From an uncultured Clostridia bacterium (GTDB lineage Bacteria; Bacillota; Clostridia; Christensenellales; Borkfalkiaceae): a DNA stretch of 64,000 bases. The notes under the pieces are model-generated. The model was not told the origin of the DNA, did no database searches, and saw only the letters and a list, made by a program, of their open reading frames with translations. Location: the NCBI GenBank assembly GCA_930989535.1, contig CAKNLK010000001.1, positions 120,316 to 184,315 of the forward strand. The letters run 5' to 3'. Shown here in pieces: positions 26,068-34,125 of this stretch; positions within the stretch are counted from its first letter, which is position 1, and each line of letters starts with the position of its first letter. The translations under genes were made by a program, and so were the position numbers.

Positions 26068-27492
26068 CTATTCAAATTTATATTTGTCCGCCCTGTAATC
26101 GTCCATCGGGTACGGATAATTCCCGTCAAAGCAACCCGTGCAAAAGTCGAGATTCGCCGCTTTGCACGTCTCTTTGAGCTGCTCTACCGTGAGGTAATGC
26201 AGCGAATCGGCGCCGATATACCGGCAGATGTCCTCCACCGAGCGCGCCGCCCCCGCGAGCTGGGAATGCGTCTGCATGTCGATGCCCAGATGGCAGGGAT
26301 TCTTGACCACGGGCGAGCACACCATCATGTGAACCTCCCTGGCTCCGGCGTCGCGCAACATCTTCACTATCTTGCGGCTGGTCGTGCCGCGGACGATGGA
26401 ATCGTCGACGATGATGAGCCGCTTGCCGCGGATATTCGCGCGGAGGGCGTTCATTTTCACGCTAACCGAATTTTCGCGCATGCTTTGGTCGGGCTGAATG
26501 AACGTTCTGCCGACATAGCGGTTCTTGGCGAGCGCCTCCGCATAGGGAATGCCCGATACCTCCGAATAGCCGCGCGCCGCAACGACCGCCGAATCGGGCA
26601 CGCCGCTGACGATATCCGCGTCGACGGGATAATTTTGCGCGAGAATCCTGCCCGCCTCTTTCCGCGCCTGGTACACGCTGCAGCCGTCGATAATGCTGTC
26701 CGGCCGCGCGAAATAGACGTACTCGAAGATGCAGGAAGCCGTCCTCTTTTCCTTCGGCAGGAAATAGGAATGTTCGCCGTCCGCGTCGATGACGACGACT
26801 TCGCCCGGCTTCACGTCCCGGACGACGGTGCCGCCGACGGCGTCGATGGCGCACGTTTCGCTCGCGATCAGCGTATCGTCGAGGCTCTTGCCCAACACGA
26901 GCGGGCGGATGCCGAACGAATCGCGCACGGCGATGAGTTTATCCGCGGCCATCACGACGAGCGCATAAGAGCCCCGGAAGCGCTCGCACGCCTTGATAAC
27001 GCCCTGCACAATGTCGCCGTCGCTGTATTTGTTGATGAGCAGAGCCATCACTTCCGAATCGATGCTCGTCTGGAAGACGGCATTGTCCCGAATGAGCTCC
27101 TCGCGCAGCTGCCTGGTATTCGTCAGGTTTCCGTTGTGCGCGAGTGCCATCTTGCCGCACTTGCCCGTAAAGACGATGGGCTGCGCATTCACGGGCAGGC
27201 TCGCGCCCGTCGTCGAATAGCGCACGTGCCCGACGGCGATGTCCCCTTCGGGGAGGGTTTCGAGGCGCCCGTTCGCGAACACCTCGGGCACCAGCCCCAT
27301 GCCCTTATAGTATTGGATTTTATCCGCGTACGCCACGGCAATGCCCGCGCTCTCCTGCCCTCTGTGCTGAAGAGCGTACAGGCCGTAATAGGCGGTATGC
27401 GCGACGTCGCGCGTTTCGGTGCTGTACACGCCGAAAACGCCGCATTCCTCGTGCATGCCGTCAAACGGAAGTTTTCCGTCTCGCAGGTACAT
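26068..27492 (-). CDS. purF: Amidophosphoribosyltransferase, Fe-S type
   Basis: First committed step of purine synthesis (PRPP + glutamine to phosphoribosylamine). The protein is an Ntn hydrolase: a 16-residue propeptide precedes the nucleophile Cys17 in EECGVFG. The PRPP loop DDSIVRGTTSRKIVK is in the C-terminal phosphoribosyltransferase domain. Cysteines at CIFEYVYFARPDS, NPCHLGID and FCTGC match the four 4Fe-4S ligands of B. subtilis PurF, suggesting oxygen-sensitive stability control. ATG at 27492 (GAGAGG, 7 nt upstream) is chosen; a GTG at 27507 overlapping the purC stop is an alternative. Confidence 0.96.
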   Translation of the reverse strand: MYLRDGKLPFDGMHEECGVFGVYSTETRDVAHTAYYGLYALQHRGQESAGIAVAYADKIQYYKGMGLVPEVFANGRLETLPEGDIAVGHVRYSTTGASLPVNAQPIVFTGKCGKMALAHNGNLTNTRQLREELIRDNAVFQTSIDSEVMALLINKYSDGDIVQGVIKACERFRGSYALVVMAADKLIAVRDSFGIRPLVLGKSLDDTLIASETCAIDAVGGTVVRDVKPGEVVVIDADGEHSYFLPKEKRTASCIFEYVYFARPDSIIDGCSVYQARKEAGRILAQNYPVDADIVSGVPDSAVVAARGYSEVSGIPYAEALAKNRYVGRTFIQPDQSMRENSVSVKMNALRANIRGKRLIIVDDSIVRGTTSRKIVKMLRDAGAREVHMMVCSPVVKNPCHLGIDMQTHSQLAGAARSVEDICRYIGADSLHYLTVEQLKETCKAANLDFCTGCFDGNYPYPMDDYRADKYKFE

Positions 27493-27503
27493 ACGCGCGC
27501 CTC

Positions 27504-28214
27504 TCACTTATTGTGCGTAAGGCGGGCGAATACTTCTTTGTATGCGTCCTCGACGCCGCCCATGTCGCGGCGGAAACGGTCTTTATCCAGTTTTTCGCCC
27601 GTGGTCATATCCCAGAAGCGGCAGGTGTCGGGCGAAATTTCGTCCGCGAGGATGATTTGCCCCTTGAAGCGGCCGAACTCGAGCTTGAAATCGATGAGGT
27701 CGATATTGAGGGACTTGAAGAATTCCTTCATCACCTCGTTGACCTTGAACGCCATCTTTTTGATGGTGTCGATTTCCTCGGGGGTGGCAAGCTCCATCGC
27801 GAGCGCGTGGTAATCGTTGATGAGCGGGTCGCCCAAATCGTCGTTCTTATAGCTGAACTCCAGCACGGTCACGGGGAGTTTTTTGCCCTCGGGCACGCCG
27901 TAGCGCTTGGAGAAGCTGCCCGCCGCCGTATTGCGAATGATGACCTCGAGGGGCACGATTTGCACCTTTTTGACCGCCGTTTCGCGGTCGGAAAGCTCCT
28001 CGACGAGGTGCGTCGGAATGCCGTGCTGCTCCATGAGCTTGAACATCATGTTGCTCATGCGGTTGTTGATGACGCCCTTGCCGGCAATCGTGCCCTTTTT
28101 CAGGCCGTTGAACGCCGTGGCGTCGTCCTTATAGTCGACGATTACGACATCGGGATCGTCCGTCGCAAATACCTTTTTCGCCTTGCCTTCGTACAGCTGA
28201 CCGAGTTTTTTCAT
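27504..28214 (-). CDS. purC: SAICAR synthetase
   Basis: Joins CAIR and aspartate (purine step 7). The 236 residues carry the family N-terminus [20 protein letters not shown] (about 7–26), [13 protein letters not shown], the [13 protein letters not shown] signature (about 94–106) and [10 protein letters not shown] near the C-terminus. It follows purE by 54 bp and ends 11 bp before the chosen purF start. Confidence 0.97.
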   Translation of the reverse strand: MKKLGQLYEGKAKKVFATDDPDVVIVDYKDDATAFNGLKKGTIAGKGVINNRMSNMMFKLMEQHGIPTHLVEELSDRETAVKKVQIVPLEVIIRNTAAGSFSKRYGVPEGKKLPVTVLEFSYKNDDLGDPLINDYHALAMELATPEEIDTIKKMAFKVNEVMKEFFKSLNIDLIDFKLEFGRFKGQIILADEISPDTCRFWDMTTGEKLDKDRFRRDMGGVEDAYKEVFARLTHNK

Positions 28215-28268
28215 GATATATTTCCTCCGAAAATTTTTACGAAATTGTTTGCCGCGCGGCGCGGAAAT

Positions 28269-28766
28269 TTACAGGTTCTTCAGTTCTTCCTGCAGCGCCG
28301 CGTCGTCCGCGTTGATTTTCTGCGCCATCTGCTTTTTGAATTCCTTGAGCTTGTGCGCAATATCGGGATAGCGGATACCGAGAATCTGCAGCGCGAGAAG
28401 CCCCGCGTTTTCGCCGCCGTTTACGCCGACCGTCGCCACGGGAATGCCCGAGGGCATCTGCACGATGGAGAGGAGGCTGTCCAACCCGCCCATCATATCC
28501 GTTTTGACGGGAAGCCCGATGACGGGGAGGGTGGTATATGCGGCGATAACGCCGCCCAGATGCGCCGCCTTGCCGGCCGCGCAGATAATCACTTCTACGC
28601 CGTTTTTCTCCGCGTCCTTTGCGAACGCATGCGCCTCGTCGGGCGTGCGGTGCGCGGAAATGACGCGAACCTGCGTTTCAACGCCGAATTTTTTCAGGGC
28701 TTCGAGGGCGGGTTTCACCACGGGGAAATCCGACTTACTGCCCATCAAAATTGCTACTTTTGCCAT
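28269..28766 (-). CDS. purE: N5-carboxyaminoimidazole ribonucleotide mutase (PurE)
   Basis: Rearranges N5-CAIR to CAIR (purine step 6), or carboxylates AIR if this is the class II form. The 165-residue protein has the phosphate-binding GSKSDFP (9–15), SAHRTPDEA and the PSGIPVATVGVNGG loop. purK is not in the window, so the class cannot be settled from context alone. It is the first gene of the cluster, with an AAGGAGG ribosome site and a short divergent intergenic region shared with the membrane-protein gene at 28855. No purine riboswitch is visible in that region. Confidence 0.95.
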   Translation of the reverse strand: MAKVAILMGSKSDFPVVKPALEALKKFGVETQVRVISAHRTPDEAHAFAKDAEKNGVEVIICAAGKAAHLGGVIAAYTTLPVIGLPVKTDMMGGLDSLLSIVQMPSGIPVATVGVNGGENAGLLALQILGIRYPDIAHKLKEFKKQMAQKINADDAALQEELKNL

Positions 28767-28854
28767 AAAAACAGACCTCCTTGACGGAAATTTTCTTACA
28801 AACGGTTAAAACGCCCCGCACATACGCATACTATCACATGAGGGGAGGAGCGCA

Positions 28855-29154
28855 ATGGTTCTGCTGCATATCTTGCTCGCCGTCTATCTGGCGGCAATCA
28901 ACGTATACTCGTTCATGCTCGTGCGTACTCTCAAAAAGCGGGAGGAAACGCGCGAAGCGGATAAAAAATCGGGCAACGCAAAGCTGTTCATCGCCGGCTT
29001 TTTGGGCGGCGCGCTCGCGGGATACGTGGCGCTGTTCGCACTGAAATACCGCACGGACAATCTGCTGCTCATGATTGTTCTGCCCGTTCTGGCGGCGCTG
29101 AACGTCTATCTCCTCGTCGCCCTGTTCCGCAGCGGCGTGCTCGTAATCGGATAA
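28855..29154 (+). CDS. Small membrane protein, DUF1294-like
   Basis: A 99-residue integral membrane protein with about three hydrophobic helices (about 3–22, 44–65, 70–97) separated by a charged loop (KKREETREADKKSG). The GGALAGYVALFALKYRTDN segment resembles the GG-x-x-G...RHKT core of the DUF1294 family, though the match is divergent, so the family call is moderate. No function is known for the family. GGGGAGGAG lies just upstream of the ATG. It diverges from purE and is convergent with the small gene at 29326–29180, whose terminator overlaps its stop. Confidence 0.7.
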   Translation: MVLLHILLAVYLAAINVYSFMLVRTLKKREETREADKKSGNAKLFIAGFLGGALAGYVALFALKYRTDNLLLMIVLPVLAALNVYLLVALFRSGVLVIG

Positions 29155-29202
29155 AAAACAAAAACAGGCCGGCTGCGGATTATACTTCCGCCGCGAACCT
29201 GT
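29151..29202 (-). terminator. Intrinsic terminator of the 48-codon gene
   Basis: ACAGG (29164–29168) with CCTGT (29198–29202) encloses an inner 8-bp stem (29172–29179 with 29187–29194, one mismatch). The minus-strand read-out ends in CCTGTTTTTGTTTTTT. The stop codon of the 48-codon gene lies in the loop. Confidence 0.8.
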
Positions 29203-29326
29203 CTACGAATGGCAATGGATAGGATACTCCCGTCTGCGGGAAAAAGGGTGCAATACGCCGTTCGAATTTCCGCCGAGCGGAAAAAGGTTCGTACAACATA
29301 TAAATTGCGGCCTTTCTACCATACAT
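29180..29326 (-). CDS. Novel small protein gene (48 aa)
   Basis: This short frame has every part of a gene. There is an extended -10 promoter (29446–29419), an 86-nt leader with two hairpins, GAGG 5 nt before ATG (29326), 48 codons, a TAA stop and an intrinsic terminator whose loop contains the stop. The product starts MYGRKAAIYMLYEPFS and is rich in Arg, Phe and Tyr, with a basic middle (SARRKFERR) and a Pro/Phe-rich second half. It has no signal peptide or membrane helix. I recognise no family. Alternatively the transcript is a structured regulatory RNA and the frame is incidental; the ribosome site and clean stop favour translation. Confidence 0.55.
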   Translation of the reverse strand: MYGRKAAIYMLYEPFSARRKFERRIAPFFPQTGVSYPLPFVDRFAAEV

Positions 29327-29418
29327 GTTTTCCTCTTTCGCCGAAAAGACCGCTGTATCGCTTTCTTTCCGATAGGACAGCCCGCGCAGATTGCCCCGCG
29401 CAGAGGATGTCCTTATTC

Positions 29419-29446
29419 AGTATATCACAAAAGCGATTTTTGCAAA
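29419..29446 (-). promoter_or_regulatory. Promoter of the 48-codon gene
   Basis: TTTGCA (29446–29441), 16-bp spacer ending in TGA, and TATACT (29424–29419) form an extended -10 promoter. Predicted transcript about 29412 to 29156 (roughly 257 nt). Confidence 0.65.
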
Positions 29447-29504
29447 ACTGTTTGAACGCACTTTTATAAAATTTTTCGCGCCGAAATTTTTTTCCGGGCA
29501 AGGC

Positions 29505-29534
29505 AAAACGCTTGACAGTTGCGTCAAGCGTTTT
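29505..29534 (-). terminator. Intrinsic terminator of mscL
   Basis: AAAACGCTTGAC (29505–29516) pairs with GTCAAGCGTTTT (29523–29534), 12 bp, 6-nt loop, 11 bp after the mscL stop. Confidence 0.75.
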
Positions 29535-29545
29535 CACTATGATTT

Positions 29546-30142
29546 TTATTCGTCCTTTTTATCCTGCAACTGCGCGGCCTCCCCTTTCTGCTCCTTTAAA
29601 AGGTCGCGTATCTCCGCGAGGAGCGCTTCCACGGAAGGCGCGGGAGCGGCCTGCGGCTCGGGTGCGGGAGCAGCTTCCGCCGCTGCGACGGCCGCAGTTT
29701 CCGCCTCGGCAGTCTCCTCCGCTTCCTCTTTTTTCTCCTCTGCCTTGGCAAATTTTCCCTTGAGCTTGGCGCTCTCCTCCTGCAAACGGTTCTTCGCCTT
29801 GGTCACGATGCGGAGCACGGTGAAGATTACGAACGCGTCGATGAGGAAAGTCAGAATCGCCATAATCAAATTGCCGTAATTAAGGGTAATCGCCTCCTGC
29901 AGTACGGTTACGCCGTCCGTATCGTAAACGGCCTCGCGCAGGACGACGACGAGTTCGCTGAAATCGCCGTCGACGAGCAGTGCGATGAGCGGCTTGATGA
30001 TGTCGTTGACCAGGCTGTTGACGATTGCCGTGAACGCCGCGCCGACGACGAGGCCGACAGCCAAATCGACGATGTTGCCGCGCGAAATAAACGCCTTGAA
30101 ATCCTGCCAAAAGGTGCTCTTCTTTCTCTCTTTTTTGCTCAT
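29546..30142 (-). CDS. mscL: Large-conductance mechanosensitive channel MscL
   Basis: Homopentameric emergency valve in the cytoplasmic membrane that opens on hypo-osmotic shock. The N-terminal amphipathic helix and TM1 ([20 protein letters not shown], about 16–35) and TM2 (about 88–110, [21 protein letters not shown]) fit the family. The 198-residue length exceeds the usual 120–150 because of a long Ala/Glu/Lys and Pro-Ala-rich cytoplasmic tail (about 120–198). The start at 30142 has AGGAGAG 8 nt upstream; the longer open frame upstream overlaps the next gene and is not conserved. Confidence 0.94.
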   Translation of the reverse strand: MSKKERKKSTFWQDFKAFISRGNIVDLAVGLVVGAAFTAIVNSLVNDIIKPLIALLVDGDFSELVVVLREAVYDTDGVTVLQEAITLNYGNLIMAILTFLIDAFVIFTVLRIVTKAKNRLQEESAKLKGKFAKAEEKKEEAEETAEAETAAVAAAEAAPAPEPQAAPAPSVEALLAEIRDLLKEQKGEAAQLQDKKDE

Positions 30143-30155
30143 GGTTGTATCTCTC

Positions 30156-30986
30156 CTATAAATATTTATCCAAATTGCCGCAAATGAATTTCGACACGGC
30201 GTCCTCTTCGCTGTAGCCGATGACCGCCGTGGCGATGCCCTTGAGCGATTCGTCCGCATTTTTGACGGCGTACGCTTCGTCCGCCGCGCGGAACAGCTCG
30301 CAATCGTTGAGCGCGTCGCCGAAGGCGACAAGCCTTTCCGCGCCGAGATATTCCTTTAAGGCGGAAGCCGCCGCCCCCTTCGACGTGCCGGCGGGCATAA
30401 TCTCCAGCCAATAGTCCGTTTGATATGTTTCTTGCTGGTAGATGCAGCGGAAGCGCGAATCCCCTGCAAAGACGGAATGCACAGCGTCCGTATTCTCTTT
30501 GGCGTCGATGTATGTATAGTAAAAAATTTCGTCGTCTTTGAGTTCGTCGGGGCTGTCGACGGGATTGAGCCGCGAGTCGCCCGCCCGGCGGGAAAGATAC
30601 CGCTTCATCCCCTCCGTCTCTTTGCCCCGAATCCAGGACACGCGCTCCTTGTTCCCTAAGAAGGAATAGACGAGCGGCCAGACGTCGTGTTCGGCCAAAA
30701 CGCGGCGGATATATTCGCGCGATTCGCCCGCAAAATGGCTGTTGTACAGTTTTTTGCCGCTCCACGGCTCCATCACGATGGCGCCGTTATACAGAATTAC
30801 GGGCAGATTCTGCCGCAGCCCCCACACCGCTTTCGCCGCGGAATTGAGGGATCGCGCCGTCGCATATGTAAACAGCATGCCGCGCTCGTCGATGAGTTTG
30901 TTCAACAGCCGCATGCTGTATTCGGATACCGTTTCCTTTGCCGTAAGTAAAGTGCCGTCCAGGTCGGAAACAAACAGAGTTTTCAT
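30156..30986 (-). CDS. Cof-type HAD hydrolase
   Basis: A 276-residue haloacid-dehalogenase-superfamily phosphatase with a type IIB (Cof) cap. Motif I is SDLDGTLL (8–15, Asp8/Asp10 by position), and the late motif IV is [11 protein letters not shown] around 221–231. Such enzymes dephosphorylate sugar phosphates or flavin/pyridoxal phosphates; the substrate cannot be read from sequence. It has its own promoter (31040–31012) and is followed 14 bp later by mscL, so the two are probably cotranscribed. Confidence 0.88.
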   Translation of the reverse strand: MKTLFVSDLDGTLLTAKETVSEYSMRLLNKLIDERGMLFTYATARSLNSAAKAVWGLRQNLPVILYNGAIVMEPWSGKKLYNSHFAGESREYIRRVLAEHDVWPLVYSFLGNKERVSWIRGKETEGMKRYLSRRAGDSRLNPVDSPDELKDDEIFYYTYIDAKENTDAVHSVFAGDSRFRCIYQQETYQTDYWLEIMPAGTSKGAAASALKEYLGAERLVAFGDALNDCELFRAADEAYAVKNADESLKGIATAVIGYSEEDAVSKFICGNLDKYL

Positions 30987-31011
30987 AAAGCACCCCGCAT
31001 CTGTTTCGTAC

Positions 31012-31040
31012 AGTATACCATATTAAACAGAATTTGGCAA
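31012..31040 (-). promoter_or_regulatory. Promoter of the HAD hydrolase–mscL unit
   Basis: TTGCCA (31040–31035), 17-bp spacer ending in TGG, TATACT (31017–31012). Confidence 0.75.
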
Positions 31041-31063
31041 GGCTATCGCCGTCCGCTTTCAAA

Positions 31064-31096
31064 AAAACGAAAAGCCGCCCTGCGCGGGGGCGGCTT
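31064..31096 (-). terminator. Intrinsic terminator of the ABC importer operon
   Basis: AAGCCGCC (31072–31079) pairs with GGCGGCTT (31089–31096); the minus strand continues TTCGTTTTTTTG. It lies 10 bp past the ATPase stop. Confidence 0.85.
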
Positions 31097-31105
31097 GCCT
31101 CTTTG

Positions 31106-31768
31106 TCAGCGCATGAGCGCGTCCAAAATTTTCTGCCGGAACAAAGACGTTTTTCCGTACGGACGGGGGAGTTCCCCTTCCTCCTTGAAATCGGCCGTTA
31201 TCGCCCCGTTTTTCAGGATAAGGGCGCGGTGCGCGAGCATATACGCTTCCTCCGCGTCGTGTGTGACAAATACGGCGGTACGTTTCTCCTCCCGCCATAA
31301 ACGGATAAATTCATCGATAAGTCGTATTTTCAGCGCCGTGTCGAGAGAGGAAAAAGGTTCGTCCATGAGGATAAGTTCGGAGGGATACAGAAAGGCGCGG
31401 GCTATGGATACGCGCTGCGCCTGCCCGCCCGAGAGTTCTGCGGGATACGCATCCGCCTTGTCAAGGAGTTCCACGGCCGAAAGCATGTTCCGAACCGCAT
31501 TCCCGTCTTTGCATACCAGCCGCAGGTTGCCCGAAACCGTGAGCGACGGTACCAACCGCGGTTCCTGAAATATATATGAACAGCGGAGCCGTGGCGATAT
31601 TTGTCCCCGATAATCGGTGAGTCCCGCGAGAATATTCAACAGCGTCGTCTTTCCGCAGCCGCTTTCCCCCAACAGACAGGTGATCCTGCCCTCTTCGAGC
31701 GTCAGGCCGAAATCGCGGTAAACGGCGACGTCGCCATATGCTTTTGTGATGCCTTTCAGTTCGATCAT
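31106..31768 (-). CDS. ABC importer ATPase (SsuB/TauB type)
   Basis: A 220-residue ABC ATPase that powers the adjacent permease. Walker A GESGCGKTT (about 34–42), Q-loop in IFQEPRL, signature LSGGQAQR (about 121–128), Walker B LILMDEP and switch VTHDAEEA are all intact. It is of the nitrate/sulfonate/taurine/thiamine-precursor importer class. The ATG overlaps the permease stop by 4 bp. The substrate is not known. Confidence 0.92.
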   Translation of the reverse strand: MIELKGITKAYGDVAVYRDFGLTLEEGRITCLLGESGCGKTTLLNILAGLTDYRGQISPRLRCSYIFQEPRLVPSLTVSGNLRLVCKDGNAVRNMLSAVELLDKADAYPAELSGGQAQRVSIARAFLYPSELILMDEPFSSLDTALKIRLIDEFIRLWREEKRTAVFVTHDAEEAYMLAHRALILKNGAITADFKEEGELPRPYGKTSLFRQKILDALMR

Positions 31769-32565
31769 GCGCTCTTCCCTCCCGCACGCCCGTTTTTCCG
31801 CCCCTTAATCCAGCGGTCGGTGACAAGCGTAAGTTTCCCCAGCGCAAATTCCAGAATGCCGGCCGTTATCAGCACCAATATGACGACGGCGAACATACGC
31901 GCCATTTGCGAATAGTACGCGGCGTCGTGAATCAACCCGCCCAGCGAACGGAAGGTACCCGACAGCACCTCCGCCGAAATCATCACCTTCAGCGTCAGCG
32001 ACAGATTCGCCCCCGCCTGCGCAAATACATCGGGCAGCATGAGCGGCAGATAGATGCGGAAAACCTTTTCCCGCCTTCCGATCCGATACACCTCCGCCAT
32101 TTCGGTAAGCCTCGGATCGATGCCCTTATACGCCGCACCGAGCTGCGCATACGTCAAAGGGAAAAGCATGAGCAGAGACACGATAACGGGAGCGACGCGC
32201 GGCGTCGTCCACACGAGCAGCACCAGCGTAATCGCCATCGTGGGAACGGTGCGCATGACTCCGGCGATCGGCGCAAAAAAGCGCGCAAAGCCGTCGCTGA
32301 GCGCGCTCAGCGATGCAAATGCCGCCGCAAGGACAAAGGCGAGAAGCCATGCGCACAGCGAGCGGCCGAACGTATGGCCGAAAGCCACCCAAAATTCCGC
32401 CGACGCGAGCTGTTTCCCCGCCTCCGCCAATGTTTCCGCGAAAGAGGGAACAAGATACTCGTTCCCCACCGCATAATAGGCGATCACCCAGGCGGCGCAG
32501 AGCGCGGCAACAGCCAGAACCGAAAACAGGATATTCAGTTTTTTGACGCCGAGCCGCCCTTTCAT
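31765..32565 (-). CDS. ABC importer permease (SsuC/TauC type)
   Basis: A 266-residue inner-membrane permease with about six transmembrane segments. The EAA-like coupling loop lies around 165–185 (GIDPRLTEMAEVYRIGRREKVF preceding the loop, split by IYLPLMLP). It belongs to the BPD_transp_1 group that works with NMT1/THI5-type binding proteins. It starts 3 bp after the binding-protein gene and overlaps the ATPase gene. Confidence 0.9.
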   Translation of the reverse strand: MKGRLGVKKLNILFSVLAVAALCAAWVIAYYAVGNEYLVPSFAETLAEAGKQLASAEFWVAFGHTFGRSLCAWLLAFVLAAAFASLSALSDGFARFFAPIAGVMRTVPTMAITLVLLVWTTPRVAPVIVSLLMLFPLTYAQLGAAYKGIDPRLTEMAEVYRIGRREKVFRIYLPLMLPDVFAQAGANLSLTLKVMISAEVLSGTFRSLGGLIHDAAYYSQMARMFAVVILVLITAGILEFALGKLTLVTDRWIKGRKNGRAGGKSA

Positions 32566-32568
32566 TCC

Positions 32569-33597
32569 TTAACCCGCGTAAAAGAAATTGTCGTTGACGC
32601 TGAAATCTTTGCCGCTGACGTCGGACAGGCACGCAAGGAATTGATTGACTTCCTCCTTGCAGCTCTGCGCCCCTTCAAAGCGGATTGCACAGCGTGCAAT
32701 GACTTCCTTCGTCAGATTGGCCGCGGTAAGCGTGGGCGAAGTTCCCTCGGGCAGATGCGCGGCAATCGCATCCACGACCGTCTGCGCGGAGGTGCCTTCC
32801 TCGGCGAGCCACTGCACATTCGCCTCCATGGCCGCAGTAAACGAATCGATGAATGCCGCATTCTCTTCGATAAAAGAGGTCTTGGCCACCAGCACCGCCT
32901 GCGGCCATCCGCTTTCGCCGCCGTACAGTTCCTGCAGATCGCCGACAACCTCGAGCGCACCGTTCGTGCCCTTGACCTTCGCCGAAACGACGGGCTCCGC
33001 CGCGACCATATAATCGTATTCCGCAGTCGGATTGATCATTGTAGCAGGATCGGAAATATTGAGAAGATAAACCGTATCGTCCTCTGTCGCCTCCGATACA
33101 TCCTCGATGATCTGCGTTTTCAGCCCCGCCTCCTGCAAAACAATGCGGAGCGTCAGTCCGACGACCTGCTGCAACTGGATGCAGCCGATCGTTTTGCCGG
33201 GGAGCTGCGTCTCCAAATTGGCAGCCGAAAGTTCCTCATAATTGTTCGAAGCCGCCGAAAGCACATAAATGTTGCCGTGCGTCACGGTGCCGAGCATCTG
33301 ATATCCGCCCCCCTTGCCGAGAGCCTGCGCCGCCGCGTTGAGGGGCATTACGCAGAGCTCCGCCTGCCCGTCCCCCTGAACGTACGTCTGAATCGTTGAC
33401 GCGGCGACCACGTTGTACTCCACGCGCCTTTCGCTGCCGAACTGCATTTCCTCGTTCATCAGCTGCGCCAGAGCGAGCGCGGGTGCGCCGTCCGGAGCGT
33501 AGACGTCAATCGTCTCTCCCTGCGAGCACGCCGCAAACGCGGCCGCGCCGAACGCCAGCATACATACGGATAAAAATACCGTCAATGCCTTTTTCAT
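32569..33597 (-). CDS. ABC importer substrate-binding lipoprotein (NMT1/THI5-like)
   Basis: A 342-residue solute-binding protein with a lipoprotein signal: KK, a hydrophobic core and lipobox AFAAC, so it is anchored outside the membrane by Cys at about residue 24. The mature part has the two-lobed periplasmic-binding-protein pattern of the nitrate/sulfonate/thiamine-precursor group (VYAPDGAPALALAQLM near the start, TIGCIQLQQVVG and EYDYMVAAEPV later). The ligand is unknown and no riboswitch of known class precedes it. ATG 33597 is chosen because it begins the signal peptide; the longer frame upstream is not. Confidence 0.88.
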   Translation of the reverse strand: MKKALTVFLSVCMLAFGAAAFAACSQGETIDVYAPDGAPALALAQLMNEEMQFGSERRVEYNVVAASTIQTYVQGDGQAELCVMPLNAAAQALGKGGGYQMLGTVTHGNIYVLSAASNNYEELSAANLETQLPGKTIGCIQLQQVVGLTLRIVLQEAGLKTQIIEDVSEATEDDTVYLLNISDPATMINPTAEYDYMVAAEPVVSAKVKGTNGALEVVGDLQELYGGESGWPQAVLVAKTSFIEENAAFIDSFTAAMEANVQWLAEEGTSAQTVVDAIAAHLPEGTSPTLTAANLTKEVIARCAIRFEGAQSCKEEVNQFLACLSDVSGKDFSVNDNFFYAG

Positions 33598-33652
33598 GTT
33601 CCTATACTCTCCTTTGAAAAAATTTTTCAAACCTGCCGCGGCAAAAAGAGGC

Positions 33653-33901
33653 TCAATATTTGGAAAACAAGGTCTTTGCGCTGACGCCCTCAATCATCCC
33701 CAGCTTGCCCGTGAGAGCGTTGATGACCTCCTGCGGGGCGTCGATGACGATGACGTGCACGAACACCTTTTTCTGCTTGTACGGTATTCCCATTCTGCCG
33801 ACGATGTATTCCCCGAACTCGCGCAGGAGCGCGTTCATCTTTTCGGAGCTGTCCATCGATTCGTTGAGAATGCTGATGACCGCCAACCTCGTTTCCGACA
33901 T
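33653..33901 (-). CDS. TM1266-type iron-only hydrogenase system regulator family protein
   Basis: An 82-residue ACT/NikR-C-like ferredoxin-fold protein that matches the family annotated as 'putative iron-only hydrogenase system regulator'. Diagnostic segments are RLAVISILNES, the strongly conserved EYIVGRMGIPY (about 31–41), VIVIDAPQEVINALTGKLG and GVSAKTLFSK. It has no DNA-binding domain, so it may sense a ligand or metal and act with partners; no hydrogenase gene is in the window. GGAGG lies 6 nt before the ATG. It leads the operon with the ABC importer 55 bp downstream, behind a structured leader. Confidence 0.85.
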   Translation of the reverse strand: MSETRLAVISILNESMDSSEKMNALLREFGEYIVGRMGIPYKQKKVFVHVIVIDAPQEVINALTGKLGMIEGVSAKTLFSKY

Positions 33902-34016
33902 AAAAAACCTCCTCTCTGCCGGCGGACAAAAAGGAGGCGGGGCCTTTGTTCGCAAAGGCCCGAAGTATCTCCCTTTTGCCGTCGGGCGAACCCTTCGGCT
34001 CAAGTTGAATTTTCGA
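33902..34016 (-). promoter_or_regulatory. Structured 5' leader of the TM1266-type gene (riboswitch/attenuator candidate)
   Basis: About 115 nt between the predicted start and the ATG. It contains a perfect 9-bp hairpin with a CGAA loop on the minus strand (33961–33940), then CCTCC (33937–33933), a T run and finally GGAGG (33912–33908, the ribosome site). CCTCC can pair with the ribosome site, so alternative folds could control translation. It matches no known riboswitch class that I can recognise. Confidence 0.45.
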
Positions 34017-34022
34017 TTTGGA

Positions 34023-34051
34023 ATTATACACCCGCCGCGCGCAAAAAGCAA
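34023..34051 (-). promoter_or_regulatory. Promoter of the TM1266-type regulator–ABC importer operon
   Basis: TTGCTT (34051–34046), 17-bp spacer, TATAAT (34028–34023). Confidence 0.75.
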
Positions 34052-34125
34052 GCAATCAAACCGCTCCGTTTTCGGCGCCGCACGCGCCTCCGCATAAAAA
34101 CGGCGGCTTGACGCATACTTGCGGT

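Noticed and set aside
25105..27813. 902-codon plus-strand open frame opposite purM/purF
   Set aside because: Spans two real minus-strand genes and their junction; shadow frame.
28767..28854. Purine riboswitch upstream of purE
   Set aside because: The 88-bp divergent spacer is too short and lacks the conserved three-way-junction sequences.
29156..29412. RNase P RNA, tmRNA, SRP RNA or 6S RNA in the gap beside mscL
   Set aside because: The conserved signature sequences of these RNAs are not present, and a closing 5'/3' stem as in 6S RNA does not form.
29209..29469. 86-codon plus-strand open frame beside mscL
   Set aside because: No ribosome site, and promoter, ribosome site and terminator signals in this gap all point to the minus strand.
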